A DNA stretch of 64,000 nt from Burkholderiaceae bacterium (GCA_016710525.1 JADJVQ010000019.1:51554-115553), one strand, 5' to 3'; shown: positions 24,545 through 34,527, counted from the first letter of the stretch. Made by a program: numbers and translations. The notes: a model not told the origin generated them from the sequence alone.

Positions 24545-24559
24545 GGCCTAATATTAGGC
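24528..24559 (+). promoter_or_regulatory. Divergent promoter region with perfect 14-bp palindrome
   Basis: GCCTAATATTAGGC (24546-24559) is a perfect palindrome in the 42-bp divergent gap between the Sel1 gene and lemA. On the plus strand TTGAGA (24528-24533) and TAATAT (24549-24554), 15 bp apart, could drive lemA, with TAATAT inside the palindrome. For the Sel1 gene the palindrome covers the ribosome-binding region. A repressor bound here would shut off both genes. Confidence 0.45.
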
Positions 24560-24586
24560 GCTAGTTCACCACTGCCCGGAGTTTCC

Positions 24587-25195
24587 ATGCTCAGCCGATG
24601 GATCATTCGCCTGTCGTTTCTGCTGACTGCCCTGTCCACCTTGTCAGCGTGCGGCTACAACGACATCCAGGGTGCCGACGAGACCACCAAGTCGGCCTGG
24701 TCCGAAGTGCTCAACCAGTATCAGCGGCGTGCCGACCTGATCCCCAATCTCGTCAACACGGTCAAGGGGTTCGCGGACCAGGAAAAGGAAGTCTTCATCC
24801 GCGTCACCGAGGCCCGTTCGAAGGTCGGCCAGATCCAGGTCAATCCGTCCGATCCCGAGTCCCTCAAGAAATTCGAGCAGGCGCAAGGCGAGGTCGGCAG
24901 CGCGCTGTCGCGCCTGCTGGTGGTCTCCGAAAACTACCCCCAGCTGAAATCGGACGCCAACTTCCGCGACCTGCAGGCTCAGCTCGAAGGCACCGAGAAC
25001 CGGATCACCGTGGCCCGCAAACGCTACATCGACACCATCCAGCGCTACAACGTGCTGGTGCGCCAGTTCCCGGTGAACCTGACCGCGATGGTGTTCGGCT
25101 ATTCGGTCAAACCCCAGTTCAGCGTCGAGAACGAAAAGGCGATCTCCACCGCGCCCAAGGTGGACTTTGGCGGCAGCAAGGCACCGGCCAAGTAG
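24587..25195 (+). CDS. lemA: LemA family lipoprotein
   Basis: A 202-aa protein with a signal segment and lipobox L-S-A-C (residues 19-22), followed by the LemA core: W-S-E-V-L-N-Q-Y-Q-R-R-A-D-L-I-P-N-L, V-S-E-N-Y-P-Q-L-K-S, and R-Q-F-P-V-N-L-T-A-M-V-F-G-Y. LemA proteins are envelope helical-bundle proteins of poorly defined role, nearly always beside TPM-domain genes, as here. The ATG at 24587 follows CGGAG. Long reading frames continue upstream but are out of context with the divergent gene. Confidence 0.93.
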   Translation: MLSRWIIRLSFLLTALSTLSACGYNDIQGADETTKSAWSEVLNQYQRRADLIPNLVNTVKGFADQEKEVFIRVTEARSKVGQIQVNPSDPESLKKFEQAQGEVGSALSRLLVVSENYPQLKSDANFRDLQAQLEGTENRITVARKRYIDTIQRYNVLVRQFPVNLTAMVFGYSVKPQFSVENEKAISTAPKVDFGGSKAPAK

Positions 25196-25252
25196 CCGCG
25201 CGGGATCTCCGTTGCCCTCGCTGCCGGTCGCCGCGCCCGTTCGGGACCGCCT

Positions 25253-26221
<969 letters not shown>

Positions 26222-26223
26222 AC

Positions 26224-26739
26224 ATGCCTCATCGAGCCAATCGCCTGCGCCGCCTGTGGCGCCACCTGACCACGGATCACGCCGATATGCGGCGGATGGT
26301 CGGCGAGTCAGCCCTCGACGCCATCGAGGCGGCCGTCCACCAGGGTGAGGCTGGCCATACGGCCGAACTGCGGGTGGCCTTCGAACCGGCATTGCCGCTG
26401 GCCCGCGTGCTGCGCCGGATGGCGCCACGGCATCGTGCGCTCGAGGTGTTCGGTGCGCTTCGGGTCTGGGACACCGAAGGCAACAACGGGGTGCTCATCT
26501 ACGTGCTGCTGGCCGACCGTGCGGTCGAGATCATCGCCGATCGCAGCGCGGCACGTGCCATCCCCCAGACGCAGTGGGACGAGCTGGCCCGATCCATGAG
26601 CGCCGCCTTTGCGCGCAACGCCTACCGCGAGGGTGCCATCGATGCCGTGGTCCGGCTCAATGCGCTGCTGGCGGCGGCATTCCCGGCCGATGGCCGCGAC
26701 AATCCCGACGAACTGCCCAACCGGCCCGCGGTACTTTAG
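26224..26739 (+). CDS. Second TPM-domain protein (cytosolic)
   Basis: This 171-aa protein has no signal peptide. It shows TPM-like features: I-E-A-A-V-H-Q-G-E-A-G-H-T-A-E-L-R-V, A-L-E-V-F-G-A-L-R-V-W-D-T-E-G-N-N-G-V-L-I-Y-V-L and A-V-E-I-I-A-D-R. This shorter, Arg-rich partner commonly follows a YgcG-like gene. It starts 2 bp after the previous stop and is presumably co-translated. Biochemical role unknown. Confidence 0.85.
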   Translation: MPHRANRLRRLWRHLTTDHADMRRMVGESALDAIEAAVHQGEAGHTAELRVAFEPALPLARVLRRMAPRHRALEVFGALRVWDTEGNNGVLIYVLLADRAVEIIADRSAARAIPQTQWDELARSMSAAFARNAYREGAIDAVVRLNALLAAAFPADGRDNPDELPNRPAVL

Positions 26740-26778
26740 CGCTCGAGGCAGGCGTCGACTCCGGCGGCGCGGCCGACC

Positions 26779-28380
26779 TTACTCGCGCTCGATCACCGAG
26801 CGCCCCGCGGAGACCGAAAAACGGGCTAGCGTGCTGATCGAGGGCGCAGTCGATGAAGGGTCATCGATCACGCGCAAGGCCGTGCTCAGCCGGCGGGGCG
26901 TGAACTCGGCGATGCCATACCCGCGATGGCGGGCGTCGGCGAACACAAAATGCGGGTTCTCCTCGAGCCATTCGGCATGGCGCCCGCCGCCTGCCGGACG
27001 CGACGTGATGCTGGTGCCGCAGAATTCGACGCCCACCGAGGCGCTTGCCGGGTCGCGATAGTCGGCCTTCACATGGCCGACCCAGTTCTCGTGGACATCG
27101 CCGCCGAACAGCACGGGATTGCTGACGGAATGACGGCGCAGGCTGTCGGTAAAGCGCAGGCGTGCGGCCGGGTAACCGTCCCATCCGTCGTTCCACAGCG
27201 ACTCGCCGGCGCCAGGGCGAAAGTCGCGCCGCCCGAACAGGGTCTGCTGGCAGACGACGTTCCATCCCGTGCGTGCACGCGAGAACGCGTCATCCAGCCA
27301 GGCTTCCTGGGCGCTTCCCAGCAGACTGCGCCGCGGATCTTCCCACACGGCACAGTCGGCAGGGTCGACGCGGCCCGAGCCCGGCCGGCCCGCCCTGCTG
27401 CACGCCTGCGGATCCCGATATTGGCGGTCATCCAGCAGGTACAGGCTGGCCAGCCGGCCGAATCGCGCCTGACCATGAATGCGCAGCTCGTCGGCACCGG
27501 GCGGCCCGGCCAGCGCGCGGACCAGCACCGATGCCCGCAAAGGCATGTGCTCGTAGAAGGCCTGGTAGGCGGCGGCCCGGCGCGAGGCGAAATCAGCGAC
27601 CGGCGGCCCGTTCTCGCCCTCGTGCGTGCCGGCATAGTCGTTCTGGACTTCGTGGTCGTCCCAGGTCACCAGCCAGGGGCAGGCCGCGTGCATGGCCCGC
27701 AGGTCCGGATCGGACTTGTGCAGGGCGTACCGCTGCCGGTAGCCAGCCAGCGTGGTGACCCAGCCGCCGTCCGGCAGGCGCGCCGCGTTCAGCGCGCCCG
27801 GATATTCGTAGATGTAGTCGCCCAGGAACACCACGGCATCGACGTCCTCCTGGCGCATGTGCCGGTAGGCGCCGTAATAGCCGTGCTCCCAGCGCTGGCA
27901 CGAGGCGTAGGCCAGGCGCAACCGGGCGGCGGGCGCATCGGGCGCCGGAAACGTGCGCGTGCGTCCGCTCTGGCTGACGGCGTCGCCAGCCATGAACCGG
28001 TACCAGTACCAGCGGTCGGGGTCGAGGCCACCGACTTCGACGTGGACCGAATGCGCGAGCGCGGCCGATGCGATGGCCTGGCCGCTTTGCACCGGGCGGC
28101 TGAACGCTTCGTCATGGGCCATTTCCCAGCGAACCGTGACCGGATCGTCGCCCAGGCGCGAGCCGAAAAGACCGGGCAAGGCGAGCCGGGTCCAGAGCAC
28201 GATCGATGTGGCCGTCGGCGAACCGCTCGCCACGCCCAGCGAGAAAGGGTTGGTCTCGAAGCGCGTCTGGCCCCGCGCGCTGCGCGGCAGCCACAGGGTT
28301 GCGGCACTGGCGAGCGCCAGCCGCAGCAGTTCACGGCGATCGGAGGCGGGCAAGGCGGTCGTCGGTGGCTCGTGAGGCAT
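26779..28380 (-). CDS. phoD: PhoD-family alkaline phosphatase/phosphodiesterase
   Basis: A 533-aa exported enzyme with a Tat-type start (D-R-R-E-L-L-R-L-A-L-A-S-A) and the PhoD layout: an N-terminal beta domain with F-S-L-G-V-A-S-G-S-P and V-L-W-T-R-L, then the metallophosphatase core with V-F-L-G-D-Y-I-Y-E, T-W-D-D-H-E-V-Q-N-D-Y-A-G, L-L-D-D-R-Q-Y-R-D and a late G-G-D-V-H-E-N-W. These give Fe/Ca ligands used to hydrolyse phosphomonoesters and diesters. Export would be via Tat as a folded metalloprotein. The gene is convergent with the TPM gene. No Pho-box was identified. Confidence 0.92.
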   Translation of the reverse strand: MPHEPPTTALPASDRRELLRLALASAATLWLPRSARGQTRFETNPFSLGVASGSPTATSIVLWTRLALPGLFGSRLGDDPVTVRWEMAHDEAFSRPVQSGQAIASAALAHSVHVEVGGLDPDRWYWYRFMAGDAVSQSGRTRTFPAPDAPAARLRLAYASCQRWEHGYYGAYRHMRQEDVDAVVFLGDYIYEYPGALNAARLPDGGWVTTLAGYRQRYALHKSDPDLRAMHAACPWLVTWDDHEVQNDYAGTHEGENGPPVADFASRRAAAYQAFYEHMPLRASVLVRALAGPPGADELRIHGQARFGRLASLYLLDDRQYRDPQACSRAGRPGSGRVDPADCAVWEDPRRSLLGSAQEAWLDDAFSRARTGWNVVCQQTLFGRRDFRPGAGESLWNDGWDGYPAARLRFTDSLRRHSVSNPVLFGGDVHENWVGHVKADYRDPASASVGVEFCGTSITSRPAGGGRHAEWLEENPHFVFADARHRGYGIAEFTPRRLSTALRVIDDPSSTAPSISTLARFSVSAGRSVIERE

Positions 28381-28581
28381 GGCAGCGCGGGGGATGAGAC
28401 GCAGGGGTGCAGTGCGGTGCGGCCGGCCCGCAGTCCGCAGTCCTCAGGATAGCCCGCGCGGGCGTCTGGTGCGTTGTTCTCCATAATGAGGGCAGCGCAA
28501 CGCCGTCGGCGGCGGCGGCCCGCGACGATGGCGCCGGGTCGACAACGCCGGGTCGGGGCGCAGAGAGGGCAGGCACACGGA

Positions 28582-29790
28582 ATGCGGCGCGCGGAAATGG
28601 AACAGCGGGGACAGGAGCAGGCGTGGCCGGCGCGCGGAACGGGCGCCCGCAAAGTCGCGCTCGCGGCCGCGTTCACGGTTCTGCTGCATCTGCTCGCCCT
28701 GGTCGCCTTCATCCGTGGCCTCGAGCTCGGACCGCAGCTCGACTTCGCGCCGCGCGCGCCGCTTCAGGTCAGTCTGATCCGCCCCGAAGCGGTCGCCGAG
28801 CCGGTGCCCCGTCCGCCGCAGGCGCCGCCGCCCCGTCCCAGCCGTCCTGCCGCCCCCGTGCGGCCATCGCCGCCGCGAGCCGCTGCGCCTGCGCCGCCCG
28901 CAGAGGCAGCGGCTGCGCCGCTCCCGGTGTCGGGCGCGGAGGGCATCACGCAGCCCGAGCCGATCGCGTCGGCCGCGGAACCGCCGCCCGCCGTCGACGA
29001 GCCGCCCGCCGACGCGCCGTCCGAACCCCGGGTCGCCGACGGCCCGCCGGGCGATCCGGGTGTGCTGGCACGCCTCGAACCCCCGGCGCCGGACAAGGCG
29101 GATCCGGGCGCGCGCCAGGCGCTCTACGGCGTGGCGCTGGGTGCGCCCGTGCCCGGGCGCAGCCGCTTCCAGGTTTATTTCGGCGAATACGCCGACAACC
29201 ATCCGGTGGCGACGATGGAATACACCCTCGAAACCGACGGCGAGCGGTATCGGATGACCAGCGAGGCGCGCGCCCAGGGGCTTACCTCCCTGCTGTATTC
29301 GGGCGCGATCACGCAGCGCAGTCGCGGGCGCCTGGGCCCCGACGGCCTGATGCCCGAGCACTTCGTCGAGCAGCGCGGCAAGCGGCCTGAACGCTGGTCG
29401 GCCATCGACTACACCAGCGCGCAGGTGAGTTTTTCGGGCGGGCAGCGGGTGCCGCTGCAGCCGGGCAGCCAGGATCGGCTGTCGATGCTGCTGCAGCTCG
29501 GGCTGATCCTGCGGGCGCAGCCGCAACGGCTGGCCGCCGGGCAGAGCATCACCATTCCGGAGCTCGGCTCGCGGTCGATCGATGCGGCCGTCTTCGGCAG
29601 TGAAGGCAACGAGGTGCTCGAGACACCGTCGGGCCCGCTGCAGACGGTCCACCTGGTGCGTCGCGACGGCGATCCGGCGCGCGATCCGAAGGTCGACGTC
29701 TGGCTCGGGTACGATCATCACTTCAAGCCGGTGCGCATCCGCCTGACCGATGTCGGCGGCCGGGTGCTCGACCAGCTGCTCGTGCCGTGA
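28582..29790 (+). CDS. DUF3108 domain protein with membrane anchor and Pro-rich linker
   Basis: A protein of about 402 aa with one N-terminal transmembrane helix (V-A-L-A-A-A-F-T-V-L-L-H-L-L-A-L-V-A-F), a long Pro/Ala-rich linker of about 100 residues resembling TonB, and a C-terminal DUF3108-type beta domain of about 200 residues (R-F-Q-V-Y-F-G-E-Y, V-A-T-M-E-Y-T-L, L-Y-S-G-A-I-T-Q-R-S-R-G, V-D-V-W-L-G-Y-D). The frame opens at 28474 (TTG), but ATG 28582, preceded by AGGCACACGGA, precedes the hydrophobic segment more naturally. The TonB-like shape suggests the domain crosses the periplasm to act near the outer membrane. Molecular role unknown. Confidence 0.85.
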   Translation: MRRAEMEQRGQEQAWPARGTGARKVALAAAFTVLLHLLALVAFIRGLELGPQLDFAPRAPLQVSLIRPEAVAEPVPRPPQAPPPRPSRPAAPVRPSPPRAAAPAPPAEAAAAPLPVSGAEGITQPEPIASAAEPPPAVDEPPADAPSEPRVADGPPGDPGVLARLEPPAPDKADPGARQALYGVALGAPVPGRSRFQVYFGEYADNHPVATMEYTLETDGERYRMTSEARAQGLTSLLYSGAITQRSRGRLGPDGLMPEHFVEQRGKRPERWSAIDYTSAQVSFSGGQRVPLQPGSQDRLSMLLQLGLILRAQPQRLAAGQSITIPELGSRSIDAAVFGSEGNEVLETPSGPLQTVHLVRRDGDPARDPKVDVWLGYDHHFKPVRIRLTDVGGRVLDQLLVP

Positions 29791-29875
29791 CGGCCGGGCA
29801 GGGCCGGTCCGCCCTCGAGCGGCCTGGTGCCACAGACTTCCCCCAACGCCCGTTTTGCGAAAGCCACCTTGCCGC

Positions 29876-30577
29876 ATGAGCAGCGACGACACCCGACCCG
29901 ACCACGGCGACGACTCCGGCACGCCGCCTCCCCTGCAACTGGCCCTGGTGCCGGTCACCCCGTTTTCGCAGAACTGCTCGCTGCTGGTGTGCACGCGCAC
30001 CGGACGGGCGGCCGCGTTCGATCCGGGCGGTGATCTCGATCGCATCGACGAAGCGCTCGCACGTCTGGGCGCCAAGCTCGAGAAGGTCTTCCTGACCCAC
30101 GGCCACATCGACCATTGCGGCCAGTCGGCCGAGTTCGCGCGCCGCCACGGCGTGCCGCTCGAGGGGCCGCATCGCGAGGACAAGTTCTGGATCGACCAGC
30201 TGCCCGAACAAGGCAAGCGGTTCGGCTTCGCCGCACTGGCCGCTTTCGAGCCCGACCGCTGGCTCGACGACGGTGACACCGTGCAGTTCGGCGACCAGAC
30301 CCTGCAGGTGATCCACACCCCGGGCCACACCCCGGGACATGTGGTGTTCTTCCACGAAGGGGCGCGCCTGGCGATCGTCGGGGATGTGCTCTTTCAGGGA
30401 TCGATCGGGCGGACCGATTTCCCACGGGGCAACCATGCCACGCTGATCGACTCGATCACCCGCAAGCTGTGGCCACTGGGGGAGGATGTGTCCTTCGTGC
30501 CCGGCCACGGGCCGATGAGCAGCTTCGGCGACGAGCGCCGCCACAACAGTTTCGTCGCCGACGACGTCCTGGGCTGA
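29876..30577 (+). CDS. gloC: MBL-fold hydrolase, type II glyoxalase (YcbL/GloC-like)
   Basis: This 233-aa metallo-beta-lactamase-fold enzyme closely follows E. coli YcbL: V-T-P-F-S-Q-N-C-S-L near the start, F-D-P-G-G-D, the metal motif T-H-G-H-I-D-H-C-G, G-P-H-R-E-D-K-F-W, H-T-P-G-H-T-P-G-H-V-V-F-F, G-D-V-L-F-Q-G-S-I-G-R-T-D-F-P and V-P-G-H-G-P at the end. It is expected to hydrolyse S-D-lactoylglutathione or related thioesters with bound zinc. ATG 29876 is chosen because upstream residues in frame are within the previous gene's end. Confidence 0.88.
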   Translation: MSSDDTRPDHGDDSGTPPPLQLALVPVTPFSQNCSLLVCTRTGRAAAFDPGGDLDRIDEALARLGAKLEKVFLTHGHIDHCGQSAEFARRHGVPLEGPHREDKFWIDQLPEQGKRFGFAALAAFEPDRWLDDGDTVQFGDQTLQVIHTPGHTPGHVVFFHEGARLAIVGDVLFQGSIGRTDFPRGNHATLIDSITRKLWPLGEDVSFVPGHGPMSSFGDERRHNSFVADDVLG

Positions 30578-30662
30578 TGCCGTCGAGGGCGCCTGGTGGC
30601 GGCCGGACCGAACCGGATGCCGCCTTGGCGTCACCCGGTTCCGTACTCGGTGCACGGGCCGT

Positions 30663-32441
30663 TCAGCCGCCCTTGGCGCGTGTGTCCTTCAGCGACACGC
30701 TCCGATTGAAGACCAGCCGATCGGGCTGGCTGTCGCGCCGGTCCGGCACGAAATAACCGTGGCGCTCGAACTGAAATGCCGTGCCGGGTTCGATCGCCTG
30801 GACGGTGGGTTCGACCCAGGCCTGGATCACCCGCTTGGAATCCGCGTTCAGGCTGGCCAGGTAGTCGCGCCCGCCGGCGTCCGGCTGCGGCTCGGTAAAC
30901 AGCCGCTCGTACAGGCGGACCTCGGCAGGCAGCGCATGCGCGGCGGAAATCCAGTGCAGGTTGCCCTTGACCTTGTAGGTGTCGGCGCCGGGCGTGCCGG
31001 AACGTGAGTCGGGCATCACCTCGGCCATGACCGTGGTGACACGGCCCTGCGCGTCGGCTTCGTAGCCTGTGCACCTGATGACGAAGGCGTGACGCAATCT
31101 CACTTGGTTGCCGGGGAACAGACGGAAGAATCCCTTGGGCGGCTCGACCGCGAAGTCCTCGCGTTCGATCCAGAGTTCGCGTGTGAAGACGAATTCACGC
31201 TTGCCCAATTCCGGCCGCTGCGGGTGGAACGGCGCGCTGCAGGTTTCGCCCTCATCGTTCGGATAGTTGGTGATCAGCAGCCGCAGTGGATCGAGCACCG
31301 CGACCGAACGCGAGGCACGGGCCTCGAGGTCATCGCGCAGCGTCTGCTCGAGCACGCCCATGTCGATCCAGGTGTCAGCCCGCGACACGCCGATCCGTTC
31401 ACAAAACAGCTGGATCGACTGGGGCGTGTAGCCGCGGCGGCGCAGCCCGACGATGGTCGGCATGCGCGGATCGTCCCATCCGTCGACCCGGCCGTTGGTC
31501 ACCAGTTCCTGAAGCCTTCGCTTGCTGGTGATGGTGTAGGTGAGATTGAGCCGGGCGAATTCGATCTGCTGGGGCAGCGGGCGCTGGAAGAAGCCGCCTT
31601 CGGCGAGCCGTTCCAGCAGCCAGTCGTACAGCGGCCGATGGTCCTCGAACTCCAGCGTGCAGATCGAATGGGTGATGTTCTCGAGCGCATCCGAGATGGG
31701 ATGCGCGAAGTCGTACATCGGGTAGATGCACCATCGGTTGCCGGTGCGGTGATGCTCGGCGAACCGGATCCGGTAGATGGCCGGATCGCGCAGATTCATG
31801 TTCGGCGAGGCCATGTCGATGCGCGCGCGCACGATGTGGCTGCCTTCCGCGTGCTTGCCCTCGCGCATTTCCCGCAGCAGCGCGAGGCTTTCGGCCGCCG
31901 GGCGGCTGCGCCAGGGCGAGTCGCGGCCCGGCTCGGTCAGCGTCCCGCGGCCTTCGCGCATCTGCTCGGCGCTTTGCGAGTCGACATAGGCGTGACCCGC
32001 GCCGATCAGGTACTCGGCCATCTGGTACAGGCGCTCGAAATAATCGCTGGCGTAGTAGAGGTTCTGTTCGGGCCCGACGGCGCCGGTGTGCTGCCAGTCG
32101 AAGCCCAGCCAGCGCACCGCATCGAGGATGGAATCGACGTACTCCTGGTCTTCCTTGACCGGGTTGGTGTCGTCGAAGCGCATGTGGCAATAGCCGTCGT
32201 AATCGCGCGCCAGTCCGAAGTTCAGGCAGATCGACTTGGCATGACCGATGTGCAGGTAGCCATTGGGTTCGGGCGGGAATCGGGTGCGGATCCGGGCCGG
32301 GTCCAGCGGACCGGCCAGGTGGTCGGCTGCGACGCCGGGGTGCCCCTGCCAGCGCCGCTGCGCGTACTTGCCCCCGGCCAGGTCGGCTTCGACCTGGTTG
32401 CGGATGAAATTGCTGACGGGCGCGGGAACCTTGTCGGACAT
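30663..32441 (-). CDS. glnS: Glutaminyl-tRNA synthetase
   Basis: A 592-aa class I synthetase charging tRNA-Gln. The signature P-P-E-P-N-G-Y-L-H-I-G-H-A-K-S (HIGH motif) is near residues 57-71, followed by R-F-D-D-T-N-P-V-K-E, Y-P-M-Y-D-F-A-H-P, H-S-I-C-T-L-E-F and the KMSKS-type loop I-T-S-K-R-R-L. The C-terminal anticodon-binding beta-barrels end with L-V-F-N-R-S-V-S-L-K-D. The ATG at 32441 lies 1 bp after the FKBP stop, so it is the last gene of a coupled four-gene operon. The P-P-E-P-N-G signature separates it from GltX. Confidence 0.96.
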   Translation of the reverse strand: MSDKVPAPVSNFIRNQVEADLAGGKYAQRRWQGHPGVAADHLAGPLDPARIRTRFPPEPNGYLHIGHAKSICLNFGLARDYDGYCHMRFDDTNPVKEDQEYVDSILDAVRWLGFDWQHTGAVGPEQNLYYASDYFERLYQMAEYLIGAGHAYVDSQSAEQMREGRGTLTEPGRDSPWRSRPAAESLALLREMREGKHAEGSHIVRARIDMASPNMNLRDPAIYRIRFAEHHRTGNRWCIYPMYDFAHPISDALENITHSICTLEFEDHRPLYDWLLERLAEGGFFQRPLPQQIEFARLNLTYTITSKRRLQELVTNGRVDGWDDPRMPTIVGLRRRGYTPQSIQLFCERIGVSRADTWIDMGVLEQTLRDDLEARASRSVAVLDPLRLLITNYPNDEGETCSAPFHPQRPELGKREFVFTRELWIEREDFAVEPPKGFFRLFPGNQVRLRHAFVIRCTGYEADAQGRVTTVMAEVMPDSRSGTPGADTYKVKGNLHWISAAHALPAEVRLYERLFTEPQPDAGGRDYLASLNADSKRVIQAWVEPTVQAIEPGTAFQFERHGYFVPDRRDSQPDRLVFNRSVSLKDTRAKGG

Positions 32442-32442
32442 G

Positions 32443-32799
32443 TCAGACGCCGAGCAGCTCGACCTCGAAAAGCAGCGTGGCATTGGGGGGGATGACCCCG
32501 CCGGCGCCGCGTGCTCCGTAGCCCAGTTCGGGCGGGATCAGCAGCTGGCGGGTGCCGCCCACCTGCATGCCGGCAACGCCCTCGTCCCAGCCGCGGATGA
32601 CCTGGCCGGCGCCCAGCGCGAACGAAAAGGGCTGGCCGCGGTCCTTGCTGGAGTCGAACTTCGCGCCGGTGGCGCCGTCCTTCCACAGCCAGCCGGTGTA
32701 GTGCACCTTGACCTGCGCGCCGGACTGGGCGGTGGCCCCGGTGCCGGGCGTGGTGTCGTCGTACTGAAGGCCGGAGGGCAGGGTCTGAAAAGCCATCAT
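32443..32799 (-). CDS. FKBP-type peptidyl-prolyl cis-trans isomerase
   Basis: This single-domain FKBP of 118 aa has V-K-V-H-Y-T-G-W-L, F-D-S-S-K-D-R-G-Q-P-F-S-F, Q-V-I-R-G-W-D-E-G-V, Y-G-A-R-G-A-G-G-V-I-P-P-N-A-T-L-L-F-E-V-E-L. These are the active-site residues of FKBP12-like enzymes. There is no signal peptide, so it is cytoplasmic. Its start overlaps the DUF1499 stop by 4 bp (ATGA) and its stop is 1 bp before glnS. Confidence 0.94.
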   Translation of the reverse strand: MMAFQTLPSGLQYDDTTPGTGATAQSGAQVKVHYTGWLWKDGATGAKFDSSKDRGQPFSFALGAGQVIRGWDEGVAGMQVGGTRQLLIPPELGYGARGAGGVIPPNATLLFEVELLGV

Positions 32800-33281
32800 G
32801 AAGCTCCTGGTTGAGAGTCAGCGGTGGTGCGAAGGGACTCGATGCGAGCCCGGTTCACGCCAAAATCCTTGCGGCCCAGCCGCGAGGCCGAGCGCACATG
32901 CACGACGCCCGCCGGGGCATCGAGCAGCAGTTCGAGGTCGTCGACGAAGCGCAGCACGCGGGTCTCGCATTCGGCGCGCAGATACGTGTCGTTGGCTTCG
33001 ATGATCCGCACACCCGGGATCTGGCCGACCCGTTCGCGCAATCGTGCGAACGCGGCCTTCGGCTCGCCCTGGATCCGCAGCGGATCGATCCGGTGGGACT
33101 GGGTCGTGGCCTGGCTGGAGACGGCGTTCCAGTACTGCTCGCGAACCGGTGCCAGGCGCCCGTCGCGTGCGCCAAGGTTGGCGGGCGCCTGACTGCGCAG
33201 CAGGCCCACCTGGCCAGCCACGATGAGCAGGGCCGGCAAAAGAAAAAGAATCAGCGCGAGAGCGGTCATGATGCGTTTCAC
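32796..33281 (-). CDS. DUF1499 family protein
   Basis: A 161-aa protein with an N-terminal hydrophobic anchor or signal (A-L-A-L-I-L-F-L-L-P-A-L-L-I-V-A-G) and a DUF1499-like core: N-A-V-S-S, I-D-P-L-R-I, D-T-Y-L-R-A-E-C-E-T-R-V-L-R-F-V-D-D-L-E-L-L, then V-H-V-R-S-A-S-R-L-G-R-K-D-F-G-V-N-R. Function is not established for this family. It is coupled on both sides by ATGA overlaps to the bactofilin-like membrane gene upstream and the FKBP gene downstream. Confidence 0.87.
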   Translation of the reverse strand: MKRIMTALALILFLLPALLIVAGQVGLLRSQAPANLGARDGRLAPVREQYWNAVSSQATTQSHRIDPLRIQGEPKAAFARLRERVGQIPGVRIIEANDTYLRAECETRVLRFVDDLELLLDAPAGVVHVRSASRLGRKDFGVNRARIESLRTTADSQPGAS

Positions 33282-34519
33282 CTGTTAAGGGCGCGGCGCT
33301 GCCACAGCGTCATGGCCATCCCGCCCAGACCGGCCAGAGTGACCCAGGCGGCGATCATCCAGCCCAGGAACGGCACTACGCCGACCAGCAGCAGCACCAC
33401 CAGGGCGGCCGCAAGCCAGCCCAGCAGGACCAGGCGCGACCCCGGCGAGCGGGCGCCCAGCAAGCGGCGGGTCCGGGCGGCCACTGACCACACGCCGGTC
33501 AGGTAACCGACGAGGATCAGCACCGGATAAACGGCCAGCACGGCCGCCCCGAGCGGAATGCCCACGATCGTCAGGATCGCCAGCCCGGCCGCCACGGGGG
33601 TCGTGACGGTCAGGGCCAGGCCCAGGCCGAAAGCTGCCAGGGGTTCGGACGCCGCGCGGTCGGCCGCCGCCATGGTGAAGCCCGGAAAAGCCGACAGCAT
33701 CGCGGCACCGAAGGCGAACAGCCCCATCGACCAGAGCACGCTGCCCAGCAGGCCCCAGCTCATCCCCGCGACGCCGTTGCGATCGCGGGCCGCCCGGTCG
33801 TCCTCACCCGGCTTCTCGCGGGCGATCCGCGTGATCTGGCCCGCAACCACGACGCCCGGCGCCTGCTTGAGCTCATTGGGACTGGTGTACGACAGCGCGC
33901 CGTCGATGCGCGCGCCGGCCAGCAGCTCGATCTCCTCGGCCACCAGCCGCACCTTGCCGCTGACCGGGCCTGCGATGCTGATCTGCTGGGCATAGACGGT
34001 GAGCTCACCGCCGACCGTGCCCCGGATGTCGACCGAACGGCCCGCGATCAGGGCGTCGCCGCTGACCCGCGACTGCCGTTCCAGCGAGATCTCGACGCCG
34101 CCGATGACCGCATCGCCACCGATCTGGCCGTCGACCAGGACCTTGCCCGCCAGAGTGCGCAGATCGCCGCCCACCGGGGCGCGCACTTCGACCGTGCCAC
34201 CGAGCATCAGCGCATCTCCCTGGACCTGCGCATCGACCACCACCCGCGACCCGGCGGCGTGAAAGTCGCCTTCCAGCGGGTCGCCGCTGCGCACCGTGCG
34301 CCCGGCCCGATACACGTTGTGCCTGCCATACGAGGCAACCCCGTCGCGCCGGGTCGCGGACTCGGCGGCCGATTCAGCCGCGGCGCTGCCGGCCGCCGAA
34401 AACTGCGCGAGCGCCGGCGCCGGCACGCCCAGGCCGGTTGCGATCAGCAGCGCCCACAGGCAGGTCGCGAACGGTCCCGCCAGGCGGGTACGCGCGAGAG
34501 GATGAACTCGCTCGGGCAT
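33278..34519 (-). CDS. Polymer-forming (bactofilin-like) repeat membrane protein
   Basis: This 413-aa protein has a signal peptide (L-L-I-A-T-G-L-G-V-P-A-P-A-L-A), then a beta-helix-like region of about 160 residues made of short strands ending in Gly/Asp (V-V-V-D-A-Q-V-Q-G-D-A-L-M-L-G-G, V-L-V-D-G-Q-I-G-G-D-A-V-I-G-G, V-D-I-R-G-T-V-G-G-E-L), then four to five hydrophobic helices in the C-terminal half. This fits envelope proteins whose bactofilin-like domain is exposed outside. It is the first gene of the operon DUF1499-FKBP-glnS. Role unknown, perhaps envelope organisation. Confidence 0.8.
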   Translation of the reverse strand: MPERVHPLARTRLAGPFATCLWALLIATGLGVPAPALAQFSAAGSAAAESAAESATRRDGVASYGRHNVYRAGRTVRSGDPLEGDFHAAGSRVVVDAQVQGDALMLGGTVEVRAPVGGDLRTLAGKVLVDGQIGGDAVIGGVEISLERQSRVSGDALIAGRSVDIRGTVGGELTVYAQQISIAGPVSGKVRLVAEEIELLAGARIDGALSYTSPNELKQAPGVVVAGQITRIAREKPGEDDRAARDRNGVAGMSWGLLGSVLWSMGLFAFGAAMLSAFPGFTMAAADRAASEPLAAFGLGLALTVTTPVAAGLAILTIVGIPLGAAVLAVYPVLILVGYLTGVWSVAARTRRLLGARSPGSRLVLLGWLAAALVVLLLVGVVPFLGWMIAAWVTLAGLGGMAMTLWQRRALNR

Positions 34520-34527
34520 GGGCCGGC

